Source: Alphaproteobacteria bacterium (GTDB lineage: Bacteria; Pseudomonadota; Alphaproteobacteria; JAJFFI01). Taken from it: a DNA stretch of 64,000 bases. The DNA lies in the NCBI GenBank assembly GCA_030066595.1, contig JASJBI010000004.1, positions 62,001-126,000 of the forward strand, given 5' to 3'. The notes beneath the pieces are model-generated. The model was not told the origin of the DNA. It made no database searches and saw nothing but the letters and a program-made list of their open reading frames with translations. Both the position numbers and the translations under genes were made by a program. This document shows positions 1-6,987 of this stretch, one piece after another. Every line of letters begins with the position of its first letter. The stretch's first letter is position 1.

Positions 1-139
1 GCTCGGCACGGTTGCCGGGGCGGTTGCCGTAGCCGGGGCGACCCATGAGGCACAGGCTGTCACCGAGGCCGGCGCAGACGGCGCCGGGTATCGGGAAACC
101 GACCACGTGAAGACGTATTACACGCTGGCCAAATTCTAA
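1..139 (+). CDS. Formate dehydrogenase-associated small Tat-type protein, C-terminal part
   Basis: The reading frame is open from base 2 to a TAA at 137-139, giving the last 45 residues of a protein cut by the window edge. It ends in a motif of the form GYRETDHVKTYYTLAKF. This tail is typical of the small (about 65-residue) twin-arginine proteins encoded directly upstream of periplasmic formate dehydrogenase alpha subunits. Their exact role is not settled, and a maturation or assembly role is assumed. The gene ends 25 bases before fdhA, in the same direction, which fits one operon. The Tat signal itself would lie outside the window. Confidence 0.75.
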   Translation, partial: LGTVAGAVAVAGATHEAQAVTEAGADGAGYRETDHVKTYYTLAKF

Positions 140-164
140 TCTCGAGAGGTAGCAGGAGAGGTCT

Positions 165-3038
165 ATGCTGACCAAAAAGACCAACGGGGTAGCGAACGGC
201 CCCCGTTTGTCACGCGCGCTTGCCGGAGCGACCGGCGGCGCGATTGACCGCCGTACCTTTCTGAAACGGTCGGGCCTGGCTGCCGGCGGAATTGCCGCGG
301 CCGCGACCGTCTCGCAAAGTATGGTGAAAAAGGCCAAGGCGGCGACTGCCGCGCAGGGCGGAAAGATCGAGGTGATCAAGTCCGTGTGCACCCACTGCTC
401 CGTCGGCTGTACGGTCATGGCCGAGGTGCAGAACGGTGTCTGGATCGGGCAGGAGCCGGGCTTCGACAGCCCGTTCAACTTGGGTGCGCACTGCGCCAAG
501 GGCGCATCGGTGCGTGAGCATGCCCATGGCGAACGGCGGCTGAAGAGCCCGATGAAGCTGTCCGGCGGCAAATGGCAGAAGATCAGCTGGGATCAGGCGA
601 TCAACGAGATCGGCGACAAGATGCTCGAGATCCGCGAGAAGTCCGGTCCCGACTCGGTCTACTGGCTGGGCTCGGCGAAGCACAACAACGAGCAGGCCTA
701 TCTGTTCCGCAAGTTCTATGCCTTCTGGGGCTCGAACAACGGCGATCACCAGGCGCGTATTTGTCATTCGACCACGGTCGCAGGTGTGGCGAACACCTGG
801 GGCTATGGCGCGATGACCAACAGCTACAACGACATCCACAACAGCCGGGCGATCTTCCTGATCGGCGGCAATCCGGCTGAAGCGCACCCGGTGTCGATGC
901 TCCATATGCTCAAGGCCAAGGAGCAGAACAACGCGCCGCTCATCGTCTGTGATCCGCGGTTCACCCGGACCGCAGCCCATGCCGACGAGTATGTCCGGTT
1001 CCGTCCGGGCACGGACGTCGGGCTGATCTGGGGCATCCTCTGGCATGTCTTCCAGAACGGTTGGGAGGACAAGGAGTTCATCCGCCGGCGCGTCTGGGGC
1101 ATGGACAGGATCCGGACCGAGGTCGCCAAGTGGACGCCCGAGGAGACCGAGCGTGTAACCGGCGTGCCTGGCTCGCAGCTTCAGCGGGTCGCGCGGACGC
1201 TCGCCAACAACCGCCCCGGCACCGTGATCTGGTGCATGGGCGGCACCCAGCACACCAACGGCAACAACAACACCCGGGCCTACTGCGTGCTGCAGCTCGC
1301 ATTGGGCAACATGGGCGCGACGGGCGGCGGCACGAACATCTTCCGCGGCCACGACAACGTGCAGGGTGCGACCGACCTTGGCGTGCTCAGCCATACGCTG
1401 CCGGGCTACTACGGCCTGAAGACCGGGTCGTGGAAGCACTGGGCCCGCGTCTGGAATGTCGACTACGACTATCTCTTGAAGCGCTTCGCCTCGAAGAAGC
1501 TGATGGAGAGCAAGGGCATTCCTGTGTCCCGCTGGGTCGACGGCGTGCTCGAGGCCAAGGAGAACATGGATCAGCCGGACAACCTCCGGGCCATGGTCTT
1601 CTGGGGTCATGCGGCCAATTCGCAGACCCGCGGTCTCGACATGAAGAAGGCAGCGGAGAAGCTCGATATCCTGGTGGTGATCGATCCCTATCCCACCCAC
1701 ATCGCGGTGATGAGCGACCGGACCGACGGCACCTATCTGCTGCCGGCGGCGACGCAGTTCGAGACCTATGGCTCGGTCACGGCGTCGAACCGTTCGCTGC
1801 AGTGGCGTGACCGGGTGGTGAAGCCGCTCTTCGAATCGAAGACGGACCAGGAGATCATGTATCTCTTCGCCAAGAAGTTCGGGTTCGACGACCAGTTCTT
1901 CAAGAACATCAAGGTCGAAGGAACCGAGCCGGTGATCGAAGACATCACCCGCGAGTTCAATCGCGGCATGTGGACGATCGGCTACACCGGGCAATCACCG
2001 GAACGTCTCAAGGCGCACATGGCGAACCAGGCCACCTTCGACAGGACCACCCTAAAAGCCACGGGTGGCCCGGTCGACGGCGAGTTCTACGGTCTGCCAT
2101 GGCCGTGCTGGGGCACCGCGGAGATGAAGCACACCGGGACACCGAACCTGTACGACACCTCCAAGCCGGTGGCCGAGGGCGGCCTCACCTTCCGCGCACG
2201 CTTCGGCGTCGAGCGGGACGGCGAGAACCTCCTGGCCGAGGGCTCCTATTCGGTGGGGTCGGAGTTGCAGGACGGCTATCCCGAGTTCACCATGGCCATG
2301 CTCAAGAAGCTCGGCTGGGACAAGGATCTCACCGACGCGGAACGGGCGACGATCGACAAGATCGCCGGCGACAAGACCAACTGGAAGACCGACCTGTCGG
2401 GCGGCATCCAGCGGGTCGCGATCGCGCATGGCTGTGCCCCGTTCGGCAACGCCAAGGCAAGGTGCGAGGTCTGGAACTTCCCGGATCCCATCCCGTTGCA
2501 TCGGGAGCCGCTGTACACGTCGCGGCGGGACTTGGTGGGCGACTATCCGACCTATTCGGATCGCAAGGCGTATCGTCTGCCGACCAAGTACGAGTCCATC
2601 CAGAAGAACGACTTCTCGAAGGACTTCCCGATCATCCTCACCTCCGGCCGCCTGGTCGAATACGAGGGTGGCGGCGAGGAGAGCCGGTCGAATCCGTGGC
2701 TGGCCGAGCTCCAGCAGGACATGTTCGTCGAGATCAACCCGTTCGATGCCAACAACCTTGGCATCCGCAACGGGCAGATGGTCTGGGTGGTCGGTCCTGA
2801 GGGCGCGAAGGTCAAGGTCATGGCGATGGTGACCGAGCGTGTCGGGCGCGGCGTGGCGTTCATGCCGTTCCACTTCGGCGGCTGGTTCCAAGGTAAGGAC
2901 CTTCGGAGCAAGTATCCTGCGGGCGCTGATCCGTATGTCCTGGGCGAAGCGTGCAACACGGCCCAGACTTACGGATATGACTCGGTGACCCAGATGCAGG
3001 AAACGAAGGCCACCTTGTGCCGGATCGAGAGAGCGTAG
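165..3038 (+). CDS. fdhA: Formate dehydrogenase, molybdopterin catalytic alpha subunit (periplasmic, Tat-exported)
   Basis: This 957-residue protein oxidises formate to CO2 at a bis-molybdopterin-guanine-dinucleotide centre. Residues 29-44 form a Tat signal (DRRTFLKRSG followed by a hydrophobic Ala/Gly stretch), so the enzyme should act in the periplasm. Cys75, Cys78, Cys82 and Cys110 bind the N-terminal 4Fe-4S cluster. The metal ligand is a cysteine (Cys200, in RICHSTTVAG) where E. coli FdnG has selenocysteine, so no UGA recoding is needed. The middle and C-terminal parts carry the molybdopterin oxidoreductase and dinucleotide-binding domains. An AGGAGAGG ribosome-binding site precedes the ATG. 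The iron-sulfur subunit follows after 12 bases. The family assignment is firm; the electron acceptor is inferred from the downstream cytochromes. Confidence 0.97.
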   Translation: MLTKKTNGVANGPRLSRALAGATGGAIDRRTFLKRSGLAAGGIAAAATVSQSMVKKAKAATAAQGGKIEVIKSVCTHCSVGCTVMAEVQNGVWIGQEPGFDSPFNLGAHCAKGASVREHAHGERRLKSPMKLSGGKWQKISWDQAINEIGDKMLEIREKSGPDSVYWLGSAKHNNEQAYLFRKFYAFWGSNNGDHQARICHSTTVAGVANTWGYGAMTNSYNDIHNSRAIFLIGGNPAEAHPVSMLHMLKAKEQNNAPLIVCDPRFTRTAAHADEYVRFRPGTDVGLIWGILWHVFQNGWEDKEFIRRRVWGMDRIRTEVAKWTPEETERVTGVPGSQLQRVARTLANNRPGTVIWCMGGTQHTNGNNNTRAYCVLQLALGNMGATGGGTNIFRGHDNVQGATDLGVLSHTLPGYYGLKTGSWKHWARVWNVDYDYLLKRFASKKLMESKGIPVSRWVDGVLEAKENMDQPDNLRAMVFWGHAANSQTRGLDMKKAAEKLDILVVIDPYPTHIAVMSDRTDGTYLLPAATQFETYGSVTASNRSLQWRDRVVKPLFESKTDQEIMYLFAKKFGFDDQFFKNIKVEGTEPVIEDITREFNRGMWTIGYTGQSPERLKAHMANQATFDRTTLKATGGPVDGEFYGLPWPCWGTAEMKHTGTPNLYDTSKPVAEGGLTFRARFGVERDGENLLAEGSYSVGSELQDGYPEFTMAMLKKLGWDKDLTDAERATIDKIAGDKTNWKTDLSGGIQRVAIAHGCAPFGNAKARCEVWNFPDPIPLHREPLYTSRRDLVGDYPTYSDRKAYRLPTKYESIQKNDFSKDFPIILTSGRLVEYEGGGEESRSNPWLAELQQDMFVEINPFDANNLGIRNGQMVWVVGPEGAKVKVMAMVTERVGRGVAFMPFHFGGWFQGKDLRSKYPAGADPYVLGEACNTAQTYGYDSVTQMQETKATLCRIERA

Positions 3039-3050
3039 GGAGAGTAAGAC

Positions 3051-3647
3051 ATGGCACGAATGAAGTTCCTCTGTGACACGGAGCGTTGCAACGAGTGCAA
3101 TGCCTGCGTCACGGCGTGCAAGAACGAGCACGAGGTGCCTTGGGGGATCAACCGCCGCCGCGTCGTCACCATCAACGACGGCAAACCCGGCGAGCGATCC
3201 ATCTCGGTGGCCTGCATGCACTGTTCGGATGCGCCATGTATGGCGGTCTGCCCGGTGGATTGCTTCTACGAGACCGAGGAGGGGGTGGTCCTCCACTCCA
3301 AAGACCTGTGCATCGGGTGCGGCTATTGCTTCTACGCGTGTCCCTTCGGGGCGCCGCAATATCCGCAGGCCGGAAACTTCGGCAGCCGGGGCAAGATGGA
3401 CAAGTGTACCTTCTGCGCCGGCGGTCCCGAGGCAGACGGCAGCGACGCCGAATTCCAGAAGTACGGCCGCAATCGTCTGGCCGAGGGCAAACTCCCGCTT
3501 TGTGCGGAGTTCTGCTCGACCAAGGCGTTGCTCGCGGGCGATGGCGACGTGGTCGCCAACATCTATCGCGAGCGGGTCGTGGCCCGTGGCTTCGGCGCCG
3601 GTGCGTGGGGTTGGGGAACCGCTTATCAGCGGAAGGGACCATCCTGA
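3051..3647 (+). CDS. fdhB: Formate dehydrogenase iron-sulfur beta subunit
   Basis: This 198-residue electron-transfer subunit carries the cysteine pattern of four 4Fe-4S clusters: a CNECNACVTACKNEH motif near residue 15, then CMHCSDAPC with CPVDC, then CIGCGYCFYACPF, and CTFC with a later EFC. It should pass electrons from FdhA to the membrane cytochrome b subunit. It has no signal peptide, consistent with co-export bound to the Tat-targeted alpha subunit, as known for this family. It lacks the C-terminal membrane anchor seen in E. coli FdnH, which is typical of the shorter FDH3-type beta subunits. A GGGAGAG ribosome-binding site lies between fdhA and this ATG. Confidence 0.95.
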   Translation: MARMKFLCDTERCNECNACVTACKNEHEVPWGINRRRVVTINDGKPGERSISVACMHCSDAPCMAVCPVDCFYETEEGVVLHSKDLCIGCGYCFYACPFGAPQYPQAGNFGSRGKMDKCTFCAGGPEADGSDAEFQKYGRNRLAEGKLPLCAEFCSTKALLAGDGDVVANIYRERVVARGFGAGAWGWGTAYQRKGPS

Positions 3648-3673
3648 TCCCGTGCTCTGCTTGACAGACGGTC

Positions 3674-3699
3674 GGGGGCGGCAGGTCGTTGCCGCCCCC
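3674..3699. terminator. Hairpin between fdhB and the lipoprotein gene (attenuator or processing site)
   Basis: GGGGGCGGCA (3674-3683) and TGCCGCCCCC (3690-3699) form a perfect 10-bp stem with a 6-base loop, 26 bases after the fdhB stop. No T-run follows, so it is more likely to reduce read-through or protect the 3' end of the fdhAB message than to be a full intrinsic terminator. Confidence 0.5.
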
Positions 3700-3791
3700 C
3701 TCCGCCCCAATCGATTTGCGGAATGTTAACCATACCTGTTTAGCGCGGGCGGGAAGAATTGCGCCTGTCACAATGTGAGAAGGGTAATTCG

Positions 3792-4106
3792 ATGACGTGC
3801 AGGCAGCTAATGGCGATCGTTCTGTGCACGGCTATTCCGCTGCTGGCGGGTTGCCGCGCCGAAGAACAGGGCCGGCTTACGAAGTTCGAGCCGGGCGTTT
3901 ACAAGGGCAAGCCCGACACGCCGTTGAGCGAGGAAGCGCGTGCCGCGATCCGCGGGCACGGGCTCACTCAGTCGGGCGCATTTGGCACCGGCCTCCGCGC
4001 ACGCGTTCCGGGCGGCGGCGTCAGCTTGCCCGCCTCATCCGCGCCACCCGCGCCGGCGGCCGGCCGTGGTGCGCTCAACCAGCGCGCCACGCGTCAAGGT
4101 TTCTAG
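3792..4106 (+). CDS. Small lipoprotein in the formate dehydrogenase operon
   Basis: This predicted protein of 104 residues starts MTCRQLMAIVLCTAIPLLAGC, a signal peptide ending in a lipobox (LLAGC), so the mature protein would be lipidated on its cysteine. The start at 3792 is chosen over the in-frame ATG at 3759 because it gives a normal lipoprotein signal and has AGAAGGG upstream. The mature part is short, with a charged segment followed by a Pro/Ala/Ser/Gly-rich, probably disordered tail. No enzymatic motif is visible. Its position between fdhB and the cytochrome b gene suggests a role in assembly or anchoring of the complex, which is inference only. Confidence 0.75.
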   Translation: MTCRQLMAIVLCTAIPLLAGCRAEEQGRLTKFEPGVYKGKPDTPLSEEARAAIRGHGLTQSGAFGTGLRARVPGGGVSLPASSAPPAPAAGRGALNQRATRQGF

Positions 4107-4132
4107 CTCGGCCAGTCCAGGGAGAAGATGTC

Positions 4133-5233
4133 ATGACGGCAAAGTCTCGGTTCGGTTTCAGCGCGGTCTTGACCGCCATGTTGGTGGCCGTGATGTTGGC
4201 TCTGGCAACCGATGTCCAGGCGCAGTCCAAGCCGAATGTGCGTCCGCCCGAAGGTGCCCAGCAGTGGGGCGGCCCCGCCCAGGTTCCGACGACTGTGTTG
4301 CCGCAACCCAGCGACGCGCTGATGTGGCGCAACATCCGCCGGGGTGTGGTGGGGACAGTGTCAATCCCGGACAAGCAAGCTGGTCAGCTGGTGCAGTCCG
4401 ATGGCGAGGCTTTTCGGTCTTGGCGCAACGGCCCCATTTCTGTCTGGGGCGGCTGGAGCCTTTTGGCGATCCTGGTCATCACCGGCCTGTTCTACGCGCT
4501 GCGCGGGCGGATCCGCATCGACGCGGGGCCCAGCAACAAACAGATCGAACGGTTCAACGGGGTCGAGCGCTTTGCCCACTGGCTCATGGCCGGGAGCTTC
4601 ATCATTCTCGCGCTGACCGGTCTCAACATGCTGTACGGGCGCTACGTGCTATTGCCCGTGCTCGGCCCGGACATCTTTGCGCTGCTTACCCAGGCCGGTA
4701 AGTACGCCCACAACTACCTGTCCTTCGCCTTCATGATCGGGGTGGTTATGGCCTTCGTTCTCTGGGTGCGGCACAACATCCCGAACAAGCACGACTTCGT
4801 CTGGCTCGCAAAGGCCGGCGGCCTGTTCTCGAAAAACGTCCATCCACCGGCGAAGAAGTTCAACGCCGGCCAGAAGTTCATCTTCTGGTCCGTGGTGATC
4901 GGCGGCGTGTCGATCAGCCTGTCCGGGATCATGCTGCTGTTCCCGTTCGAGATGAAGATGTTCGGCGCCACCTTTGCCATCATCAACGTGTTCGGGTTCG
5001 GGCTCGAGACCGACCTGACCCTGTTGCAGGAGATGCAGCTGGCGCAGATATGGCACACGGTCGTCGGCCTGATCCTGATCGTGATCATCATCGGGCACAT
5101 CTACATCGGCAGCCTGGGCATGGAAGGGGCGTTCGACGCCATGGGCTCCGGGATGGTCGACGAGAACTGGGCCAAGGAGCATCACAACCTGTGGGTCGCC
5201 GAGATGGAGGCGGCGAGGGCCCCCCGCAAGTAA
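4133..5233 (+). CDS. Formate dehydrogenase cytochrome b556 gamma subunit
   Basis: This 366-residue membrane subunit anchors the formate dehydrogenase and passes electrons to the quinone pool. It begins with a signal-like segment and an extra N-terminal domain of about 100 residues ending in a first membrane helix (ISVWGGWSLLAILVITGLFY). Four further helices follow, starting with RFNGVERFAHWLMAGSF. Candidate haem b ligands are the histidines in RFAHW, AHNYLSF, QIWHTVVG and GHIYIG, as in the FdnI/FdoI family. The start at 4133 follows GGGAGAAG. The WD40-cytochrome gene begins 24 bases downstream, so all belong to one transcription unit by spacing. Confidence 0.93.
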   Translation: MTAKSRFGFSAVLTAMLVAVMLALATDVQAQSKPNVRPPEGAQQWGGPAQVPTTVLPQPSDALMWRNIRRGVVGTVSIPDKQAGQLVQSDGEAFRSWRNGPISVWGGWSLLAILVITGLFYALRGRIRIDAGPSNKQIERFNGVERFAHWLMAGSFIILALTGLNMLYGRYVLLPVLGPDIFALLTQAGKYAHNYLSFAFMIGVVMAFVLWVRHNIPNKHDFVWLAKAGGLFSKNVHPPAKKFNAGQKFIFWSVVIGGVSISLSGIMLLFPFEMKMFGATFAIINVFGFGLETDLTLLQEMQLAQIWHTVVGLILIVIIIGHIYIGSLGMEGAFDAMGSGMVDENWAKEHHNLWVAEMEAARAPRK

Positions 5234-5257
5234 CGGCGGGTCCCTTCGATCGGCGGC

Positions 5258-6553
5258 ATGCGTCGGCTTCTGTACACGGCTGTCTGGATGGCACTGGCGG
5301 GCCCGGCCCTCGCCGGGATGGAGGGCCATGGCGGCTTCGTCAAGGGCGTGGCTGTCTCGCCCGACGGAAACCGGGTTCTGTCTGCCAGTTTCGACTACAC
5401 GCTCATGCTCTGGGACCTGGGCGGGCAAGACGAGATCCGCACCTTCAACGAGCACGAAGGCGCGGCGAACGCGGTCGCTTTCCTGCCGGACGGCAAGCGC
5501 GCCGTCTCAGCCGCCGACGACGGCACGGTGCGGCTCTGGGATGTGGAAAGCGGTGCGCAGCTGCATGTCTTCAAGGGCCACACCGGCAAGGTCGCGGCCG
5601 TGGCGGTCTCGCCGGACGGGCGGACTGCGGCCTCCGCCGGTTGGGACCAGACCCTTCGGCTCTGGGACCTGGAGCGGCGCACGGAAACCCGCGTTCTCCG
5701 CGGCCACCGTGGCAACGTGAATTCGGTGCGTTTCGCGCCAGACGGCGCGCGGCTCCTGAGCGGCAGCCAGGACGGGACCCTCAGGGTGTGGCGGGTCGCC
5801 GACGGCGGTCCGCTCGCCGTCATAAAGGGGCACGGCTTTCCGGTGACCGGTGTCGCGTTCACAGCGGATGGCGAGCATGCGGTCTCGGGCGGGATCGACG
5901 CGACCGTAAGGGTCTGGAACCTGGAGACCGGCAAGGAGACGGCACGGTTGGAAGATCACGACGGTCCGGTCTTCGCCGTTGCGGTGTCGCCGGACCGGCT
6001 GCACGCCGCCTCGGGCGGGGCGGACGGCATCGTGCGCCTGTGGGATCTCAAGGAAGGCGTTGTGGTGCGCCGGTTCACCGGGCATTTGCGACCGGTCTGG
6101 TCGGTCACCTTCTCGCCGGACGGAACGCTCTTGATCAGTGCCGGCTCGGACGAAGTGGTGCGCGTCTGGGACCTGCCGACCGGCCGCGAGATCGGCAAGT
6201 CGCGCAAGCCCATCGTGGTCGCGGGAGACGCGCCCGAGCCCGCCGACCGGGGCGAGGTTCTGTTTCGCAAGTGCAGCGTCTGTCATGCCGTGACGCCCGA
6301 CGGCGAGCGCCGCGCCGGGCCCAACCTTTACGGGCTGTTCGGCCGCAAGGTCGGCACCGCGCCCGGCTACAAGTACTCGGAGGCGCTCCGGAACAGCGAT
6401 TTCGTGTGGACGGCGGAGACCGTGAGCCGGCTGTTCGAACTCGGGCCCGACGAGGCGACGCCGGGATCGAAGATGCCCTTGCAACGCATGCCCAACCCGG
6501 ACGACCGGGCGGCGCTGATCGCCTATCTGAGACGGGTGACGGGCGCCGAGTGA
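5258..6553 (+). CDS. Secreted seven-bladed WD40 propeller fused to a c-type cytochrome
   Basis: This 431-residue protein has a short Sec signal (MRRLLYTAVWMALAGPALAG). Seven WD40 repeats follow, each closing on a tryptophan (LMLWDL, VRLWDV, LRLWDL, LRVWRV, VRVWNL, VRLWDL, VRVWDL), enough for one complete propeller over roughly residues 20-325. The C-terminal part (about 330-431) is a class I cytochrome c with haem motif CSVCH at residues 339-343, GPNLYGLFGRKVG, and a likely Met ligand in GSKMPLQRM. It is probably a periplasmic electron carrier docked through its propeller. Its place directly after the cytochrome b subunit suggests it takes electrons from, or helps assemble, the formate dehydrogenase. 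Domain calls are firm; the role is inferred. Confidence 0.9.
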   Translation: MRRLLYTAVWMALAGPALAGMEGHGGFVKGVAVSPDGNRVLSASFDYTLMLWDLGGQDEIRTFNEHEGAANAVAFLPDGKRAVSAADDGTVRLWDVESGAQLHVFKGHTGKVAAVAVSPDGRTAASAGWDQTLRLWDLERRTETRVLRGHRGNVNSVRFAPDGARLLSGSQDGTLRVWRVADGGPLAVIKGHGFPVTGVAFTADGEHAVSGGIDATVRVWNLETGKETARLEDHDGPVFAVAVSPDRLHAASGGADGIVRLWDLKEGVVVRRFTGHLRPVWSVTFSPDGTLLISAGSDEVVRVWDLPTGREIGKSRKPIVVAGDAPEPADRGEVLFRKCSVCHAVTPDGERRAGPNLYGLFGRKVGTAPGYKYSEALRNSDFVWTAETVSRLFELGPDEATPGSKMPLQRMPNPDDRAALIAYLRRVTGAE

Positions 6554-6631
6554 TGGTTTAGAACATGCGCCTGCGCGTCGCCCAGGGACGGGCCGATCGC
6601 CATCGGCGCAGCAGAGGACCCGGAGGAGACC

Positions 6632-6760
6632 GTGAAAGCATTTCTGGCAAGTGTGGTTGCAGCCGTGGCCATCGCCATTGTGGCGGCGGTTGTCCTGAAC
6701 AGCGCACCGATGAGCTCCGAGGAGGTCTTTCAGTCCCCGAACAACACCACACGGCTCTAA
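6632..6760 (+). CDS. 42-residue single-helix membrane peptide
   Basis: A GTG start with a strong CGGAGGAG ribosome-binding site opens a 42-codon frame ending in TAA. The peptide begins MKAFLASVVAAVAIAIVAAV, one hydrophobic helix, and ends in a polar tail with SSEEVFQSPNNTTRL. The layout matches small membrane peptides found near cytochrome and dehydrogenase genes in alphaproteobacteria. Being 78 bases downstream of the WD40-cytochrome gene, it may be a small subunit of the formate-oxidising membrane complex. The function is unknown; coding status rests on the ribosome-binding site and the clean helix-tail composition. Confidence 0.65.
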   Translation: MKAFLASVVAAVAIAIVAAVVLNSAPMSSEEVFQSPNNTTRL

Positions 6761-6948
6761 CCAGAGCCATCGGTCGACCGCGACGTCCGCCGCCGATACT
6801 GCTGCCCCGCCAAGGGCGCAAGGGCGCCCATTCGAAACCGACCGGCCGAAGCGGGCGGCGCCTGCTCGAGTCCTCCACATCGCAACCCAGCCCGCTCGAC
6901 CCACGGTGACGGATTCTCGGCTTGCCAGGGCCTCGGCTTTGGGGAATT

Positions 6949-6964
6949 ATATGCATTTGCATAT
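6949..6964. promoter_or_regulatory. Palindromic operator upstream of the IorAB-TRAP operon
   Basis: ATATGCA (6949-6955) and TGCATAT (6958-6964) are perfect inverted arms separated by TT, in an AT-rich pocket of otherwise GC-rich DNA, 24 bases before the iorA start. MarR-family repressors typically bind 16-20 bp dyads of this kind overlapping the -10 region. The operon contains a MarR gene at its distal end, making autoregulated repression the simplest reading. The regulator-site pairing is inferred. Confidence 0.65.
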
Positions 6965-6987
6965 TTAGCTTTTGAAGGGGATCAGCC

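Noticed and set aside
210-1994. 594-codon open frame on the minus strand opposite fdhA
   Set aside because: It is a shadow of a high-GC gene: Arg/His/Val/Leu-rich low-complexity translation with no motif, while the + strand frame is a full formate dehydrogenase.
2052-3710. 552-codon minus-strand frame across fdhA and fdhB
   Set aside because: Same type of shadow; it spans two well-supported + strand genes and has no recognisable domain.
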